Source: DATEOR01 sp035296905
GTDB lineage: Bacteria; Actinomycetota; Thermoleophilia; Gaiellales; Gaiellaceae
Direction: 5' to 3'
Length of the DNA: 64,000 nt
Assembly (NCBI GenBank): GCA_035296905.1
Contig: DATHAA010000100.1
Location: forward strand, 23,572 to 87,571
Shown: positions 50,659-59,272 of the stretch, in pieces
Numbering within the stretch: position 1 is the stretch's first letter
Layout of the letters: each line of letters opens with the position of its first letter
Translations under genes and position numbers: made by a program
The notes under the pieces: generated by a model
What the model saw: the letters and a program-made list of their open reading frames with translations, nothing else
What the model was told of the DNA's origin: nothing
Databases searched by the model: none

Positions 50659-51063
50659 TCAGAACGGGAGCGGCTTCCTGCCCGCGAAGCCCTCTTCGAG
50701 GCCGTGCCAGAAGGCCACGCGGTCCTCTCCGAGATGCCAGCAGAGCAGCACGAGATCGCCGCTTTCGGGGTGGCGAGCCGGAAAGTCGACGAGCCCGCGG
50801 TCGAGGTCTTTCACCTGCACACCGGCCGACTCAAGCTCGGCAACGAGCACCCCGATCTCGTTAGCAACCTCCTCGACAGCGCTCTGGGCCTCCTGCACGC
50901 GAGCTGGATCGAGCCCGCCCCCGTTCCCGGTCACCTTTTGCTTGAGCCGGGAGAGACGCTGCCCGTCCGCGACGAAACGCCCGCGTGCAGCGACGAGCCG
51001 TTCGACGAGCGGCGCTACCACACCGAGCGCGTCGTTCGCCTCCTGCTCGCTGAAGAACCGCAT
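50659..51063 (-). CDS. DUF2203 family protein
   Basis: A 134-residue soluble protein. The front is a long helical region (SEQEANDALGVVAPLVERLV to about residue 85), then the family signature GVQVKDLDRGLVDFPARHPE, LVLLCWHLGEDRVAFWHGLE and GFAGRKPL. Function is unknown in the family. I chose the ATG at 51063; the long open frame above is shadow coding of the divergent binding-protein gene. Only 12 to 21 bases separate the two divergent starts. Confidence 0.83.
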   Translation of the reverse strand: MRFFSEQEANDALGVVAPLVERLVAARGRFVADGQRLSRLKQKVTGNGGGLDPARVQEAQSAVEEVANEIGVLVAELESAGVQVKDLDRGLVDFPARHPESGDLVLLCWHLGEDRVAFWHGLEEGFAGRKPLPF

Positions 51064-51075
51064 ACATGTTGAATA

Positions 51076-51993
51076 GTGCCGATCGTGCGGTTCCGCCGGC
51101 TCGTGTCCTGCGCCCTTCTCCTTGTCGCTCTTGCCGGCGCAGGCTGCGGCGAGCGCGGCGAGCCTCTGGGCACGTTGGCGCAGCCGTACCCGGTCACCGT
51201 CCAAGGTGCGGGCGCGCAGCCGACGGTCCTGAAGAAGCAGGCGCAACGCATCGTGGCGCTCGACCCCGGCTCGACCGAGCTGATCTCGGCCCTCGGCGCC
51301 GGCGACCGGCTCGTGGGCGTGCCCACCGGGGTCCGGATTCCGCAGTCGACGCCGGCGAAGGTCGTCAGCCTCACCGGCATGATTGACGTCGACCGAGCGA
51401 TCCGCCTGAAGCCCGACCTCGTCGTCGCAACGCAGACGGCCGACCAGCTCGACGTCGCCCGGATCCAGCGGGCGACCGATGCCGCCGTCTACATCCAGCC
51501 CGCCGCCTCTCTTCTGAACATCGAGCAGGGCGCGATCGACCTCGGCTTCCTCGTCGGCGAGGCGTCGGAGGCCCGACGACTGGTCGGCAAGATCCAGCAG
51601 GAGGTGGCGACAATCCAGCAGAAGCTCGCCGACGTGCCGCCCGTCTCCGTCTTCGTGGACACCGGCTTCTTCATCACCGTCTCCGATCGTTCGCTCCTGG
51701 GGGACCTCGTGAAGCGCGCCAAGGGGACGAGCGTCGCCGGGTCGAGCCCCGGGCCGGGGCCATACCCCCTCGCGGATCTCCGAGAGGCTGACCCGCAGAT
51801 CTTTCTGGCCACCTCCGACAGCGAAACGACGCTCGAGTCGCTGCGTGCAAACCCGGTCACCTCCGACCTCGCCGCGGTGCGGAAGAAGCACGTGGTCGTC
51901 GTCCCCGCCAACCTGGTCAATCGCGCAGGGCCCCGCGTCGCCCAAGGCCTCGAGGAAATCGCCCGGGCACTTCACCCGGATGCCTTCCAGTAG
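51076..51993 (+). CDS. Periplasmic-binding lipoprotein of the BtuF/FepB type
   Basis: The solute-binding part of an ABC importer for cobalamin or iron-siderophore-type ligands. The signal peptide LVSCALLLVALAGAGC ends in a lipobox Cys near residue 24. The two-lobe BtuF fold shows RIVALDPGSTELISALGAGDRLVGV, LKPDLVVATQTAD, a long linking helix, and DPQIFLATSDSETTLESL with VVVVPANLVNRAGPRV. There is no adjacent permease or ATPase gene. The start may be the GTG at 51076 or the one at 51085. The HAD gene overlaps its end by 14 bases. Confidence 0.85.
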   Translation: MPIVRFRRLVSCALLLVALAGAGCGERGEPLGTLAQPYPVTVQGAGAQPTVLKKQAQRIVALDPGSTELISALGAGDRLVGVPTGVRIPQSTPAKVVSLTGMIDVDRAIRLKPDLVVATQTADQLDVARIQRATDAAVYIQPAASLLNIEQGAIDLGFLVGEASEARRLVGKIQQEVATIQQKLADVPPVSVFVDTGFFITVSDRSLLGDLVKRAKGTSVAGSSPGPGPYPLADLREADPQIFLATSDSETTLESLRANPVTSDLAAVRKKHVVVVPANLVNRAGPRVAQGLEEIARALHPDAFQ

Positions 51994-52624
51994 CGGCGCA
52001 GACGTCGACGCGGTCACAATCGACGCGTTCGGCACGCTCGTCGAGCTCGAGCACCCTGTCGGCCGCCTGCGGGCCGCCATCGCCGAGCGTGGGCTGGAAC
52101 GCGATGAGAAGTCCGTCGCCGCCGCGTTCGCCGCCGAGGTTGAGTACTACCTGGTCCACAAGGGCGAGGGGAAGGACGAGGCTACGCTGCTCGATCTGAG
52201 GAAGCGCTGCGCCGGCGTCTTCCTGCAGGGCGTGGCGCCCGAGCTGGATCCGGAGGAGTTCGCGCCCGCGTTCGTCGGCGCGCTTGTCTTCCGCCCGCTC
52301 GACGGAGTCGTGGAGGCGCTCCGCCGGCTGCGGCGGGCAGGGATCGAGCTTGCCTGCGTGACGAACTGGGACGTCGGCATCGGCGAGCAGCTCGAGCGGG
52401 CCGGGCTCGCAAAATACCTCTCTGCGGTCGTCAGCTCCGCGGAGACCGGAGCGGAGAAGCCGGATCCCCGCGTCTTCGAGGAGGCCCTCCAGCGACTCGG
52501 AGTCCAGCCCGAGCGCGCGATCCACATCGGCGACGACCCGGCCGACCAGGCCGGGGCCCTGGCCGCAGGCCTCGGCTTCGAGCCTCCTCCGCTCGCTACG
52601 CTCCCCGCACGGCTGGGCCTATGA
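51980..52624 (+). CDS. HAD-family hydrolase
   Basis: A 214-residue phosphatase-like protein. The nucleophile motif is VTIDAFGTLVEL, where the second Asp of DxD is replaced by Phe-Gly (DAFGT), a known variant in HAD phosphatases and haloacid dehalogenase relatives. Motif II is CVTNWD, the Lys is in EKPDPRVFEEAL, and motif IV is HIGDDPADQAGA. A helical cap occupies about residues 18-95. The ATG at 51980 overlaps the upstream gene, and the PLP-enzyme gene overlaps its stop (ATGA). The substrate is unknown. Confidence 0.85.
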   Translation: MPSSSGADVDAVTIDAFGTLVELEHPVGRLRAAIAERGLERDEKSVAAAFAAEVEYYLVHKGEGKDEATLLDLRKRCAGVFLQGVAPELDPEEFAPAFVGALVFRPLDGVVEALRRLRRAGIELACVTNWDVGIGEQLERAGLAKYLSAVVSSAETGAEKPDPRVFEEALQRLGVQPERAIHIGDDPADQAGALAAGLGFEPPPLATLPARLGL

Positions 52625-53778
52625 GGAACCGTGGCTTCTCCACCCGCGCGATTCACGGTCGTGCGCTCCCCGACGCTCCTGGCGATCCGGTCGTCCAGCC
52701 CGTGGTCACGTCCACGACCTTTTCCTTCGACGACGCCGCCACCTTCGGGCGCGTGATGAGCGAGGAGGAGTACGGTTTCCTCTACTCGCGGCTCCGCAAC
52801 CCGACCGTCGAGGAGCTGAACGACGTGCTCGCCGACCTTGAGGGCGCAGAGGCAGCCCAGGCCTTCGCCTCCGGGATGGCGGCCATCTCGGCGGCGCTCA
52901 TGACGACGCTCCAGCCCGGGGACACCTTGCTCTGCGCGAAACAGCTCTACGGCGCGACCTATGCCTTCGCAGAGCAGCGCCTGAAGCCGCTCGGGGTCGA
53001 GGTCGTCCATCTCGACGTCACCGACCACGAGGCCTGGCAGCGCCCCGCGGACGTTCGCTACGTCGAGACGATGTCGAATCCCGGCCTCCCCGTCGCCGAT
53101 CTCGAGGCAATTGCCGCCACGAAGGGCGACGGACTCATGATCGTCGACAACACGTTCGCATCGCCGGCGCTCTGCCGTCCGCTCGAGCTAGGCGCCGACA
53201 TCGTGTGCGAATCGGCGACGAAATATCTGAACGGCCACCACGACGTGACTGCGGGCGTCTTCGCCGGAGGCGCCGATGCCGTCGCGCAGGCACGCACATG
53301 GCAGATCGACACCGGTGCCGTGCTCGACGCCTTCCCCGCCTACCTCCTTCGGCGGGGCCTGAAGACCCTCGGGCTCCGCATGGAGCGCCACTGCGCAAAT
53401 GCACTGGAGGTCGCCCGCTTCCTGGAAGGGCACCCTCGAGCCAAGCGCGTCTACTATGCCGGGCTCGAGAGCTATCCCCAGCACGAGCTGGCGAAGCGCC
53501 AGCTCGCGGGCTCGGGCGGGATGCTGGCCGTCGAGCTGGGCGGAGGCCGGGAGGCAGGCGAGGCGTTCATGAACGGGCTCGAGCTCTGCAAGCGAGCGAC
53601 CAGTCTCGGAGGTGTCGACACCGTCGTCTCCCACCCTGCTTCGACGAGCCACCGGCAGTTCTCCGAGGAGCAGCTCGCGGCCGCCGGGATCACACCGGGG
53701 CTTCTACGCGTGTCCGTAGGGTGTGAGGATGCAGACGACATCGTCGCCGACTTCGGCAACGCCTTCGAGCGACTATAA
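52621..53778 (+). CDS. Cys/Met metabolism PLP enzyme (cystathionine gamma-synthase/lyase or methionine gamma-lyase type)
   Basis: A 385-residue PLP enzyme of transsulfuration. Motifs: STRAIHGRALPD, VVTSTTFSFDD, YSRLRNPTVEELN, FASGMAAISAAL, VETMSNPGLPVAD, IVDNTFASPALCRP, and the PLP Lys in ESATKYLNGHHDVTAG; SLGGVDTVVSHPAST is the usual substrate-phosphate site region. These are shared by synthase, beta-lyase and gamma-lyase members, so the exact reaction stays open. It is coupled to the HAD gene and overlaps the CPBP gene by 56 bases. Confidence 0.9.
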   Translation: MRNRGFSTRAIHGRALPDAPGDPVVQPVVTSTTFSFDDAATFGRVMSEEEYGFLYSRLRNPTVEELNDVLADLEGAEAAQAFASGMAAISAALMTTLQPGDTLLCAKQLYGATYAFAEQRLKPLGVEVVHLDVTDHEAWQRPADVRYVETMSNPGLPVADLEAIAATKGDGLMIVDNTFASPALCRPLELGADIVCESATKYLNGHHDVTAGVFAGGADAVAQARTWQIDTGAVLDAFPAYLLRRGLKTLGLRMERHCANALEVARFLEGHPRAKRVYYAGLESYPQHELAKRQLAGSGGMLAVELGGGREAGEAFMNGLELCKRATSLGGVDTVVSHPASTSHRQFSEEQLAAAGITPGLLRVSVGCEDADDIVADFGNAFERL

Positions 53779-54430
53779 GGCCGTCCCGTTCTTCGGATGG
53801 TCGATCCTGGCCATCCTCTTCATCGCCGGAAGCTTCATCGGCCGCGAGGTCAGCGCCGAGGACACGAAGGACGTCTTCTACGACTACGGCTTCGCAGTTA
53901 CGACGATCGTCTACTACGCGGCGCTCGTCGGGCTCACGTTCGCCTTTGCCATCCCGTACCCGCGGACTCCGCGGGCTCTCGGCCTGAACCGGTTTCGCTG
54001 GCGCTGGGTCGGAATCGCCGTCGGTCTGATCCTCGGCGTGCTCATCGTGAGCGTCCTTCTGGAGCCGCTGCTCCATGGAGGCCGGGAGCAGGGTCTGTCT
54101 CCCGACGAGTGGCAGCCCGAGCACGCCAGGGCGTTCCTCCTGAACGGCATCATCGTCAGCACGGTCGTTCCCTTCACGGAGGAGCTCTTCTTCCGCGGGC
54201 TCGGTGTCCGCGCGCTGCAGTTCCTCGGCGGGATGTCGGCGGTGGTCATCACCGGGCTCGTGTTCGGCTTCAGCCACGGGATTCTCGCCGCGCTTCCTCC
54301 GCTCGTCCTCTTCGGGACCGCGCTCGGTTGGGTCCGCCTCCGCTCCGACAGCGTCTGGCCCGGCATGTTCGCGCACGGCTTCTATAACGGGGTCGGAATC
54401 CTCATCGTGTACCTGCAGCTGGCGTACTAA
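53723..54430 (+). CDS. CPBP-family intramembrane metalloprotease
   Basis: A 235-residue membrane protein with about six helices. The CPBP/Abi (Rce1-like) active-site motifs are present: the EE pair with Arg in FTEELFFRGLG, VFGFSHGI (FxxxH) and FAHGFYNGVG (HxxxN/D). Such proteases mature or degrade membrane or prenylated peptides. GTG 53723 or ATG 53729 could be the start; both lie inside the upstream gene. An L,D-transpeptidase with its own promoter follows. Confidence 0.85.
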   Translation: MRMQTTSSPTSATPSSDYKAVPFFGWSILAILFIAGSFIGREVSAEDTKDVFYDYGFAVTTIVYYAALVGLTFAFAIPYPRTPRALGLNRFRWRWVGIAVGLILGVLIVSVLLEPLLHGGREQGLSPDEWQPEHARAFLLNGIIVSTVVPFTEELFFRGLGVRALQFLGGMSAVVITGLVFGFSHGILAALPPLVLFGTALGWVRLRSDSVWPGMFAHGFYNGVGILIVYLQLAY

Positions 54431-54443
54431 CCGGGACGTCTGT

Positions 54444-54449
54444 CAGATT
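54444..54449 (+). promoter_or_regulatory. -10 box for the second L,D-transpeptidase
   Basis: CAGATT lies six bases before the GTG at 54456, in the 25-base gap after the CPBP gene. Confidence 0.35.
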
Positions 54450-54455
54450 TCGCCC

Positions 54456-55568
54456 GTGCGCCGAGCTCTTGTCGTCGTCCTCTGCGTCCTCGCCGCACCC
54501 GCGACCGCGGGCGCGACCATTCCGTTCACCGCTCAACCCTCGGCACCACGCTACGGATCCCAGGTGATGCTGAGCGGAACGGCCGCGCCAGGCGACGTCG
54601 TCGAGCTCTTCTACAACAGCGTCTCCACAGGTCTGACGGCCAACGCGGACGCGACGACGGGGGAGTTCGGCTTCGGCTTTCCGGCAACCCAGCCGGGCGC
54701 CTACCACGTCCAAACCGCGAGCGACCTCTCCGACCCGATCGACCTGAAGCTCAAGCCCATCCTCACGAGGCGCATGGCCGGCCTCAGGTACCCGGGCAAC
54801 CGTCTCGTCCTGAAAGGACGCCTGCGACCGGCATCGGCAGGCTCACTGACCCTAAGGGTCGGCACGCGCCACTGGCACGTCAATGTCAAGCAAGACGGCC
54901 ACTACACGGCTGTTGTTCCGACCGACCGGCTCGGGCGACACCGGGCGCGGCTCCTCCTCGAACCGCATGCCGGCTTCAAGGGCTTCACCCGACGAAAGGA
55001 CTACCGCATCCTCGCGCCGGCGCTCTCGACCGGCGCGCGCGAGAGGGCAGTTCTCGCACTCGAACGCCGGCTCGCCGCGCTCCGCCACCTCGTGCGCGGA
55101 GGCCCGAACGGTTACTACGCCTACGACACGTACGAGGCCGTGCTCGCCTTCCAGAAAGTGCATGGGATGGCTCGCACGGGCCGGGTCTCACGCGGCGTCT
55201 GGAGGGTACTCGGGCGGGCGAAGGTCCCCAAGGCCCGCGTCGCCAGGGGAAACCACGTCGAGGTCTCGAAGACACGGCAGGTCCTCTACGAGGTGCGGAA
55301 AGGAAAGGTCGTCCGCATTACCCACGTCTCGACCGGGGCTACCGGGAACACGCCCGTGGGCAAGTTCCACGTCTACGGCAAGGTCCCGGGACTGAACGGC
55401 AGCGGGATGTACTACTCGCTCTTCTTCACGGGCGCCTTCGCCATCCACGGCTATCACTCCGTGCCGGCCTACCAGGCAAGTCACGGCTGCGTTCGCACAC
55501 CGATGTGGTTCGCGCCCGGCTTCTATGACCGCTGGGCAGTAGGCACGACGGTCTATATCTTCGCCTGA
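54456..55568 (+). CDS. Secreted L,D-transpeptidase with peptidoglycan-binding domain
   Basis: A 370-residue wall enzyme. The signal peptide is ALVVVLCVLAAPATAGA. Two beta-rich segments follow (about 20-185), then a PG_binding_1 helical domain (AVLALERRLAALRHLV, YDTYEAVLAFQKVHGMARTG). The YkuD domain starts near residue 265 and keeps the active site: FAIHGYHSVPAYQ and ASHGCVRTP with the Cys nucleophile. It starts at GTG 54456; the longer open frame upstream is shadow. The small chorismate mutase-like gene is coupled by TGATG. Confidence 0.9.
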   Translation: MRRALVVVLCVLAAPATAGATIPFTAQPSAPRYGSQVMLSGTAAPGDVVELFYNSVSTGLTANADATTGEFGFGFPATQPGAYHVQTASDLSDPIDLKLKPILTRRMAGLRYPGNRLVLKGRLRPASAGSLTLRVGTRHWHVNVKQDGHYTAVVPTDRLGRHRARLLLEPHAGFKGFTRRKDYRILAPALSTGARERAVLALERRLAALRHLVRGGPNGYYAYDTYEAVLAFQKVHGMARTGRVSRGVWRVLGRAKVPKARVARGNHVEVSKTRQVLYEVRKGKVVRITHVSTGATGNTPVGKFHVYGKVPGLNGSGMYYSLFFTGAFAIHGYHSVPAYQASHGCVRTPMWFAPGFYDRWAVGTTVYIFA

Positions 55569-55846
55569 TGCATGGCGACCCTGGTTCAGACCCCCGCGTG
55601 CAGGAGCTGCGAGCGGAGATCGCGTCCACCGACCACGAGATCGTGGGCGCGGTCAACCGCCGGCTCGAGCTCGTGCGCCAGCTGAAGGAGCACAAGGCCG
55701 CGATGGGCTACGACTTCCTGGACAAGGGCCGCGAGGAGGCGCTTCTGGCCGAGCTCGAGCGGAAGAACGGCGGGCCGCTCTCGGCCGACGGCCTGCGCGA
55801 CCTCCACGCGGAGCTCCTCGAGCTCACCAAGCGTGAGCTGGGCTAG
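55568..55846 (+). CDS. Chorismate mutase-like (AroQ fold) protein
   Basis: A 92-residue all-helical protein. The first helix, VQELRAEIASTDHEIVGAVNRRLELVRQL (residues 11-39), is the typical opening of AroQ chorismate mutases with Arg in LR and R in NRRLELV. KEHKAAMGYDFLDKGREE fits helix 2, where the catalytic Lys lies. It would turn chorismate to prephenate for Phe/Tyr. The ATG overlaps the upstream stop (TGATG). Its stop shares CTAG with the convergent nuclease gene. Confidence 0.8.
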   Translation: MHGDPGSDPRVQELRAEIASTDHEIVGAVNRRLELVRQLKEHKAAMGYDFLDKGREEALLAELERKNGGPLSADGLRDLHAELLELTKRELG

Positions 55847-56334
55847 GTCTCTGACGAAAAGTCTTCGGGCTTGACGTCGTCGAGGAACTTCTTGAACTCC
55901 TCGACCATCTGCTCCTCGTTGACGTCATCCTCGTGCTCGAACTCGATCGCGCTCTCCTCGATGACCGTGTCGTCCGCGAAGATCGGCGCATCGGAGCGGA
56001 CCGCCAGCGCGATGGCATCGCTCGGCCGCGAGTCGATCTCGATCTCGCTCCCGTTCACCGCGACGGTGATGAGCGCGTAGAACGTGTTCTCGCGGAGCTC
56101 GGTGACCGCGATGCGAACGATACGTGCCTCGAGCTTCGCGAGCATCTCCGAGAGCAGGTCGTGCGTCATCGGGCGCGGAGTCGAGGCGCCCTGGAGCCTC
56201 ATGAGGATCGCCGCCGCCTCGGGGTGGCCGATCCAGATCGGCAGGAACTTGTTTCCGTCGGCTGTCTTCAGAAGCACGATCGGCTGCTTGCCGACCATGT
56301 CGAAGCTCACCCCGTAGATGACCATCTCCTGCAT
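55843..56334 (-). CDS. Bifunctional nuclease (BFN/DUF151) family protein
   Basis: Members have been linked to RNase and DNase activity. The 163-residue protein begins MVIYGVSFD and has PIVLLKTADGNKFLPIWIGH, EAAAILMRLQG, RPMTHDLL and VNGSEIEIDSRPSDAIALAVR, all diagnostic of the family, followed by an acidic C-terminal helix. I chose the ATG at 56334 because the fold begins there; longer readings add 26 unrelated residues. A TAGAAT box (56355-56360) lies 20 bases upstream, giving a short leader. Confidence 0.87.
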   Translation of the reverse strand: MQEMVIYGVSFDMVGKQPIVLLKTADGNKFLPIWIGHPEAAAILMRLQGASTPRPMTHDLLSEMLAKLEARIVRIAVTELRENTFYALITVAVNGSEIEIDSRPSDAIALAVRSDAPIFADDTVIEESAIEFEHEDDVNEEQMVEEFKKFLDDVKPEDFSSET

Positions 56335-56354
56335 CGCGTCTGGGCCTCGTTCTG

Positions 56355-56360
56355 ATTCTA
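56355..56360 (-). promoter_or_regulatory. -10 box for the bifunctional nuclease gene
   Basis: Minus-strand TAGAAT, 20 bases before the ATG at 56334. Unlike most boxes here it leaves a leader of about 13 bases. Confidence 0.4.
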
Positions 56361-56415
56361 GCCCGGTACCTTCGTTGCCTCGCCGGGGGTGTGCGGAAAC
56401 AGAAGCCGGCATGGA

Positions 56416-56497
<82 letters not shown>

Positions 56498-56696
56498 GGG
56501 GGCAAATCGCATCACGGTGTTGAGGCCGTAAGTCAACGAGGCGACACATCGACGTCAGGTAGACGGCCCGCGAGGCGATCGAGACCGCTTGGCGCAACCA
56601 GTGTTCTCTTCCGGCAGGCGGAGACGCTCACCGAGGGTACGCGGATCCGCCTGCATCAAGCAGCGGGCGCAACCACGCCGTGGCTCGAATGGTCAT

Positions 56697-58331
56697 TCAC
56701 CGCATCCGAAATGCAGTCCAGCCGAGTAGCCGCCCGTAGTCCACAGCTGACTTGGCCCCGAAGCCCGGCCAGACATATACGAGGTAGCGATCACTCCGAA
56801 GTGAGTAACGTCCCCCGTTGTATGTCCAGGTCGCGGGCAGGCGATATGCGGACCTCCTGGGCCAGACGCTCAGGATCTTGCGTCCACCCCGCCACAGCTG
56901 CATGTTGAAGTAGGTCGCATTTTCAACCGAGGTCCAGTCGATAAGTGGCGGAGAGCCGCGGACGGCATCGAACCCGGGATTGAGGATCTTGCTCGCACGA
57001 CCCTCTATCGTCTTAGGCGGCGAATCATTCCGCGCGCGGTCGATACTTCGGAGGGCGTAGACGTAACGCGTGTCGTTCCGAACGCTTCCGTCGCGAAACG
57101 ACGTTCTGTCCTTCCGCGTCGCAATCAGCTTCCAGAAGCTGCGCCCAACCTTCCTGCGCCAGACCGACACCCGGGCGTAGTCGACGTCGGTGGGGTTGCG
57201 CCAGGAAAGACGCACCCACCCATCACCGAAACTTGAATGGACGCGCCGAACTTGGCCCGGCGGGATCGTGTCGACCACCCAACCGAAGGTCGCTTCGCTG
57301 ACGTTACCGATGGAGTTCGTCGCACGTACGGTGAAGAGGTAACTCCCGTCGCCGAGGTCCGCGTAAGTCCTCAGGCTCGCACACATGGCGAACGCTCCCT
57401 CGCCGGCCGGCCCATCTAACTTGCAGGCGAGGCTCGCTCCGTCGCCGGTCTTAAAGGAGAGGGCGACGCTTGTCCGGTTGGTCAAGACGCCGACATCGGA
57501 CGTCAAGAGCGGAACGGCGGGCGCCGGGCCAGCCTGCACGATGACGTCGAACCTGCCCGGAGCGCTCTCGTTTTCCGAGGCATCCACGGCGAAACAAGTG
57601 ACGTGACTCGTACCGAGCGGGAACGTCGAGCCCGAGCTCGGCGTGCATCTGATGAGGGGAGCGGCATCGCTGTTGTCCGTAGTCGTAGGTAGGTCGTAGT
57701 GCACCACGGCGCCCGAAGACGATTCCTGAGCCGCAATGACGTCCTGATGCTGGTCGAGAACAGGAGGCGTGGTGTCTACGATGGTTACGGTGAACGATCC
57801 AGCAGACTCATTGCCAGCCGCGTCGCGGGCCGTGCAGTCAACGTTCGCCGGCGGCCCGACTTCGAAGACTGAGCCGGAGGCCGGCGAACAGCTGAGAGCG
57901 GGCGATGGATCGAGGTTGTCCGTGGCGGAGAAGTTGACGACCGTTCCCAACGGCGATGCGGCTTCTTTGGTTTGGTTGCCTGGCAGTACGGGCGGCGTCA
58001 AGTCGACCTTCCATGACCAGTGTGCCGGCAAGCTCAAATCGTCTCCGGCCACCGCTCGCACCGAGAAGTCATGAGAACCCTCTGCGAGAGAGGCGTACGT
58101 CGTCGGACTGACGCATGGCTCCCAAGCCGAGCCATCCAGCCTGCACGTGAAGCTGACGCCCTCCTCCGAGCTTGCAAAGTCGAGCGTTGCAGCCGTTTCC
58201 CTCGTCGAAGATGCCGGCCCGGCCACGATCTGTGGCTTGGCGAGAGTAGGAGGCGCAGCTCCGGCAAGCGAACCACCCAGAAGAAACCAGACGATCGTCA
58301 AGACGGCGGCCCTGATTTTCGGCATGGCCAT
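56697..58331 (-). CDS. Secreted protein with HYR/Ig-like and fibronectin III-like domains
   Basis: A 544-residue exported protein with signal peptide AVLTIVWFLLGGSLAGA. An Ig-like segment comes first (FTCRLDGSAWEPCVSPTTYA). Two HYR-type repeats follow, about 115-200 (DNLDPSPALSC, GPPANVDCTARDAAGNES) and about 205-290 (DNSDAAPLIRCTPSSGSTFP, VTCFAVDASENES). A second CRLDG-type segment and an Fn3-like domain near residue 370 (RRVHSSFGDGWVRLSWRNP) end it. Such modules mediate surface binding. The gene lies between the two tRNA-Ile copies and its start overlaps the upstream stop (TGATG). Confidence 0.75.
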   Translation of the reverse strand: MAMPKIRAAVLTIVWFLLGGSLAGAAPPTLAKPQIVAGPASSTRETAATLDFASSEEGVSFTCRLDGSAWEPCVSPTTYASLAEGSHDFSVRAVAGDDLSLPAHWSWKVDLTPPVLPGNQTKEAASPLGTVVNFSATDNLDPSPALSCSPASGSVFEVGPPANVDCTARDAAGNESAGSFTVTIVDTTPPVLDQHQDVIAAQESSSGAVVHYDLPTTTDNSDAAPLIRCTPSSGSTFPLGTSHVTCFAVDASENESAPGRFDVIVQAGPAPAVPLLTSDVGVLTNRTSVALSFKTGDGASLACKLDGPAGEGAFAMCASLRTYADLGDGSYLFTVRATNSIGNVSEATFGWVVDTIPPGQVRRVHSSFGDGWVRLSWRNPTDVDYARVSVWRRKVGRSFWKLIATRKDRTSFRDGSVRNDTRYVYALRSIDRARNDSPPKTIEGRASKILNPGFDAVRGSPPLIDWTSVENATYFNMQLWRGGRKILSVWPRRSAYRLPATWTYNGGRYSLRSDRYLVYVWPGFGAKSAVDYGRLLGWTAFRMR

Positions 58332-58792
58332 CAGTGCTGGAAGGAAACGAGCAGCAAGCCCCCGGCCATGAGCAGGAGAGCAACTGCAACCACGATGATG
58401 ACTGGCCGCGCGCTATCCGTGCGGTCAATAGGGTCGTTTTCGGAGATCACCGACATCACTTGTCCGGCGGCGACAGTGTCGGGCCGGGGCATGAACATGG
58501 TCGGACCGAGCTCGGCGTTGGGCCCATGGAACGGCCTCAGCTGCGGCGTGGGCCCGTGCTCCTTCGCGTGATTTCGGCGAGGTCGGGGCCCCTTTCCCTC
58601 CCCGACCGTCGTGGCGGGCGGAGCTTTCGCAGACGTCGGAGGAGGGGGCTCGCTCTGAGGTGGAGGTGCCGGAGGGAGCGGCGCTGGATCAGGCGTCGGC
58701 GTCTGGGCGGCCGCGGGGGCGCAAACAAGCAGCGCAAGCACCGCAATCCCGATCCCCCATTCAACCCTCACCGCAGTTCCCGGCGACACCAC
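58331..58792 (-). CDS. Pro-rich exported membrane protein, unknown function
   Basis: A 153-residue protein with a signal-like helix (GIGIAVLALLVCAPAAAQ), a Pro-rich stretch (PDPAPLPPAPPPQSEPPPP), a charged middle and a C-terminal helix (PVIIVVAVALLLMAGGLLLV). The layout suggests a surface or wall-spanning anchor. The start may be GTG 58792 or GTG 58771. It is coupled to the HYR-domain gene, so the two probably act together at the cell surface. I do not recognise the family. Confidence 0.6.
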   Translation of the reverse strand: MVSPGTAVRVEWGIGIAVLALLVCAPAAAQTPTPDPAPLPPAPPPQSEPPPPTSAKAPPATTVGEGKGPRPRRNHAKEHGPTPQLRPFHGPNAELGPTMFMPRPDTVAAGQVMSVISENDPIDRTDSARPVIIVVAVALLLMAGGLLLVSFQH

Positions 58793-58899
58793 CGCAACCC
58801 CTACTCCCGATCCTTCACCGCAATTCCCAGCAGCACCATATCCGCTTGGAGCTCGGCTTGTTGGCCTCAGCGCACCCGGTCACTGGCGACGAGCACACC

Positions 58900-58981
<82 letters not shown>

Positions 58982-59000
58982 CGGGGCGCATTGTAGCGCC

Positions 59001-59246
59001 TCAGTGCAGATAGGCCGTCGCCCGCATGTAGTCCTCGCAGGCTAGGAGGAACGCCTCGTCACGTGCCAGCTCGAGCACCGTCGCCTTCGTCTCGGCATCG
59101 AGCTCCGCGTCCACGCCGACGGCTGCGATGAAGCCTGGGAGCCTGCCGTACCGTTCGAGGCCGGCCATACGAAGGACGAGCTAGCGCACCAGTTTGTCCT
59201 GATTGGTCGCCTCGAGAAACTCGATGTCCTGCACCCAGGGCCGCAC
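59001..59246 (-). pseudogene. Small gene interrupted by an in-frame TAG
   Basis: From GTG 59246 the frame reads VRPWVQDIEFLEATNQDKL, VR, then TAG (59181-59183), then continues without a shift as LVLRMAGLERYGRLPGF, IAAVGVDAELDAETKATVLE and ends at TGA 59001. If TAG were a sense codon the product would be about 81 residues, helical, with composition typical of the genome. An ATG at 59168 would still give a 55-residue product. I do not recognise the protein. It sits between tRNA-Ile and parB. Confidence 0.45.
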
Positions 59247-59272
59247 CTACGCATAACGATCCGCCGAGGAGC

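Noticed and set aside
58767..58850. Imperfect direct repeats near the Pro-rich gene start
   Set aside because: Two roughly 28-base stretches around TCACCGCA-TTCCC resemble each other, but with several mismatches and no boundary features, so I do not call an attachment site.
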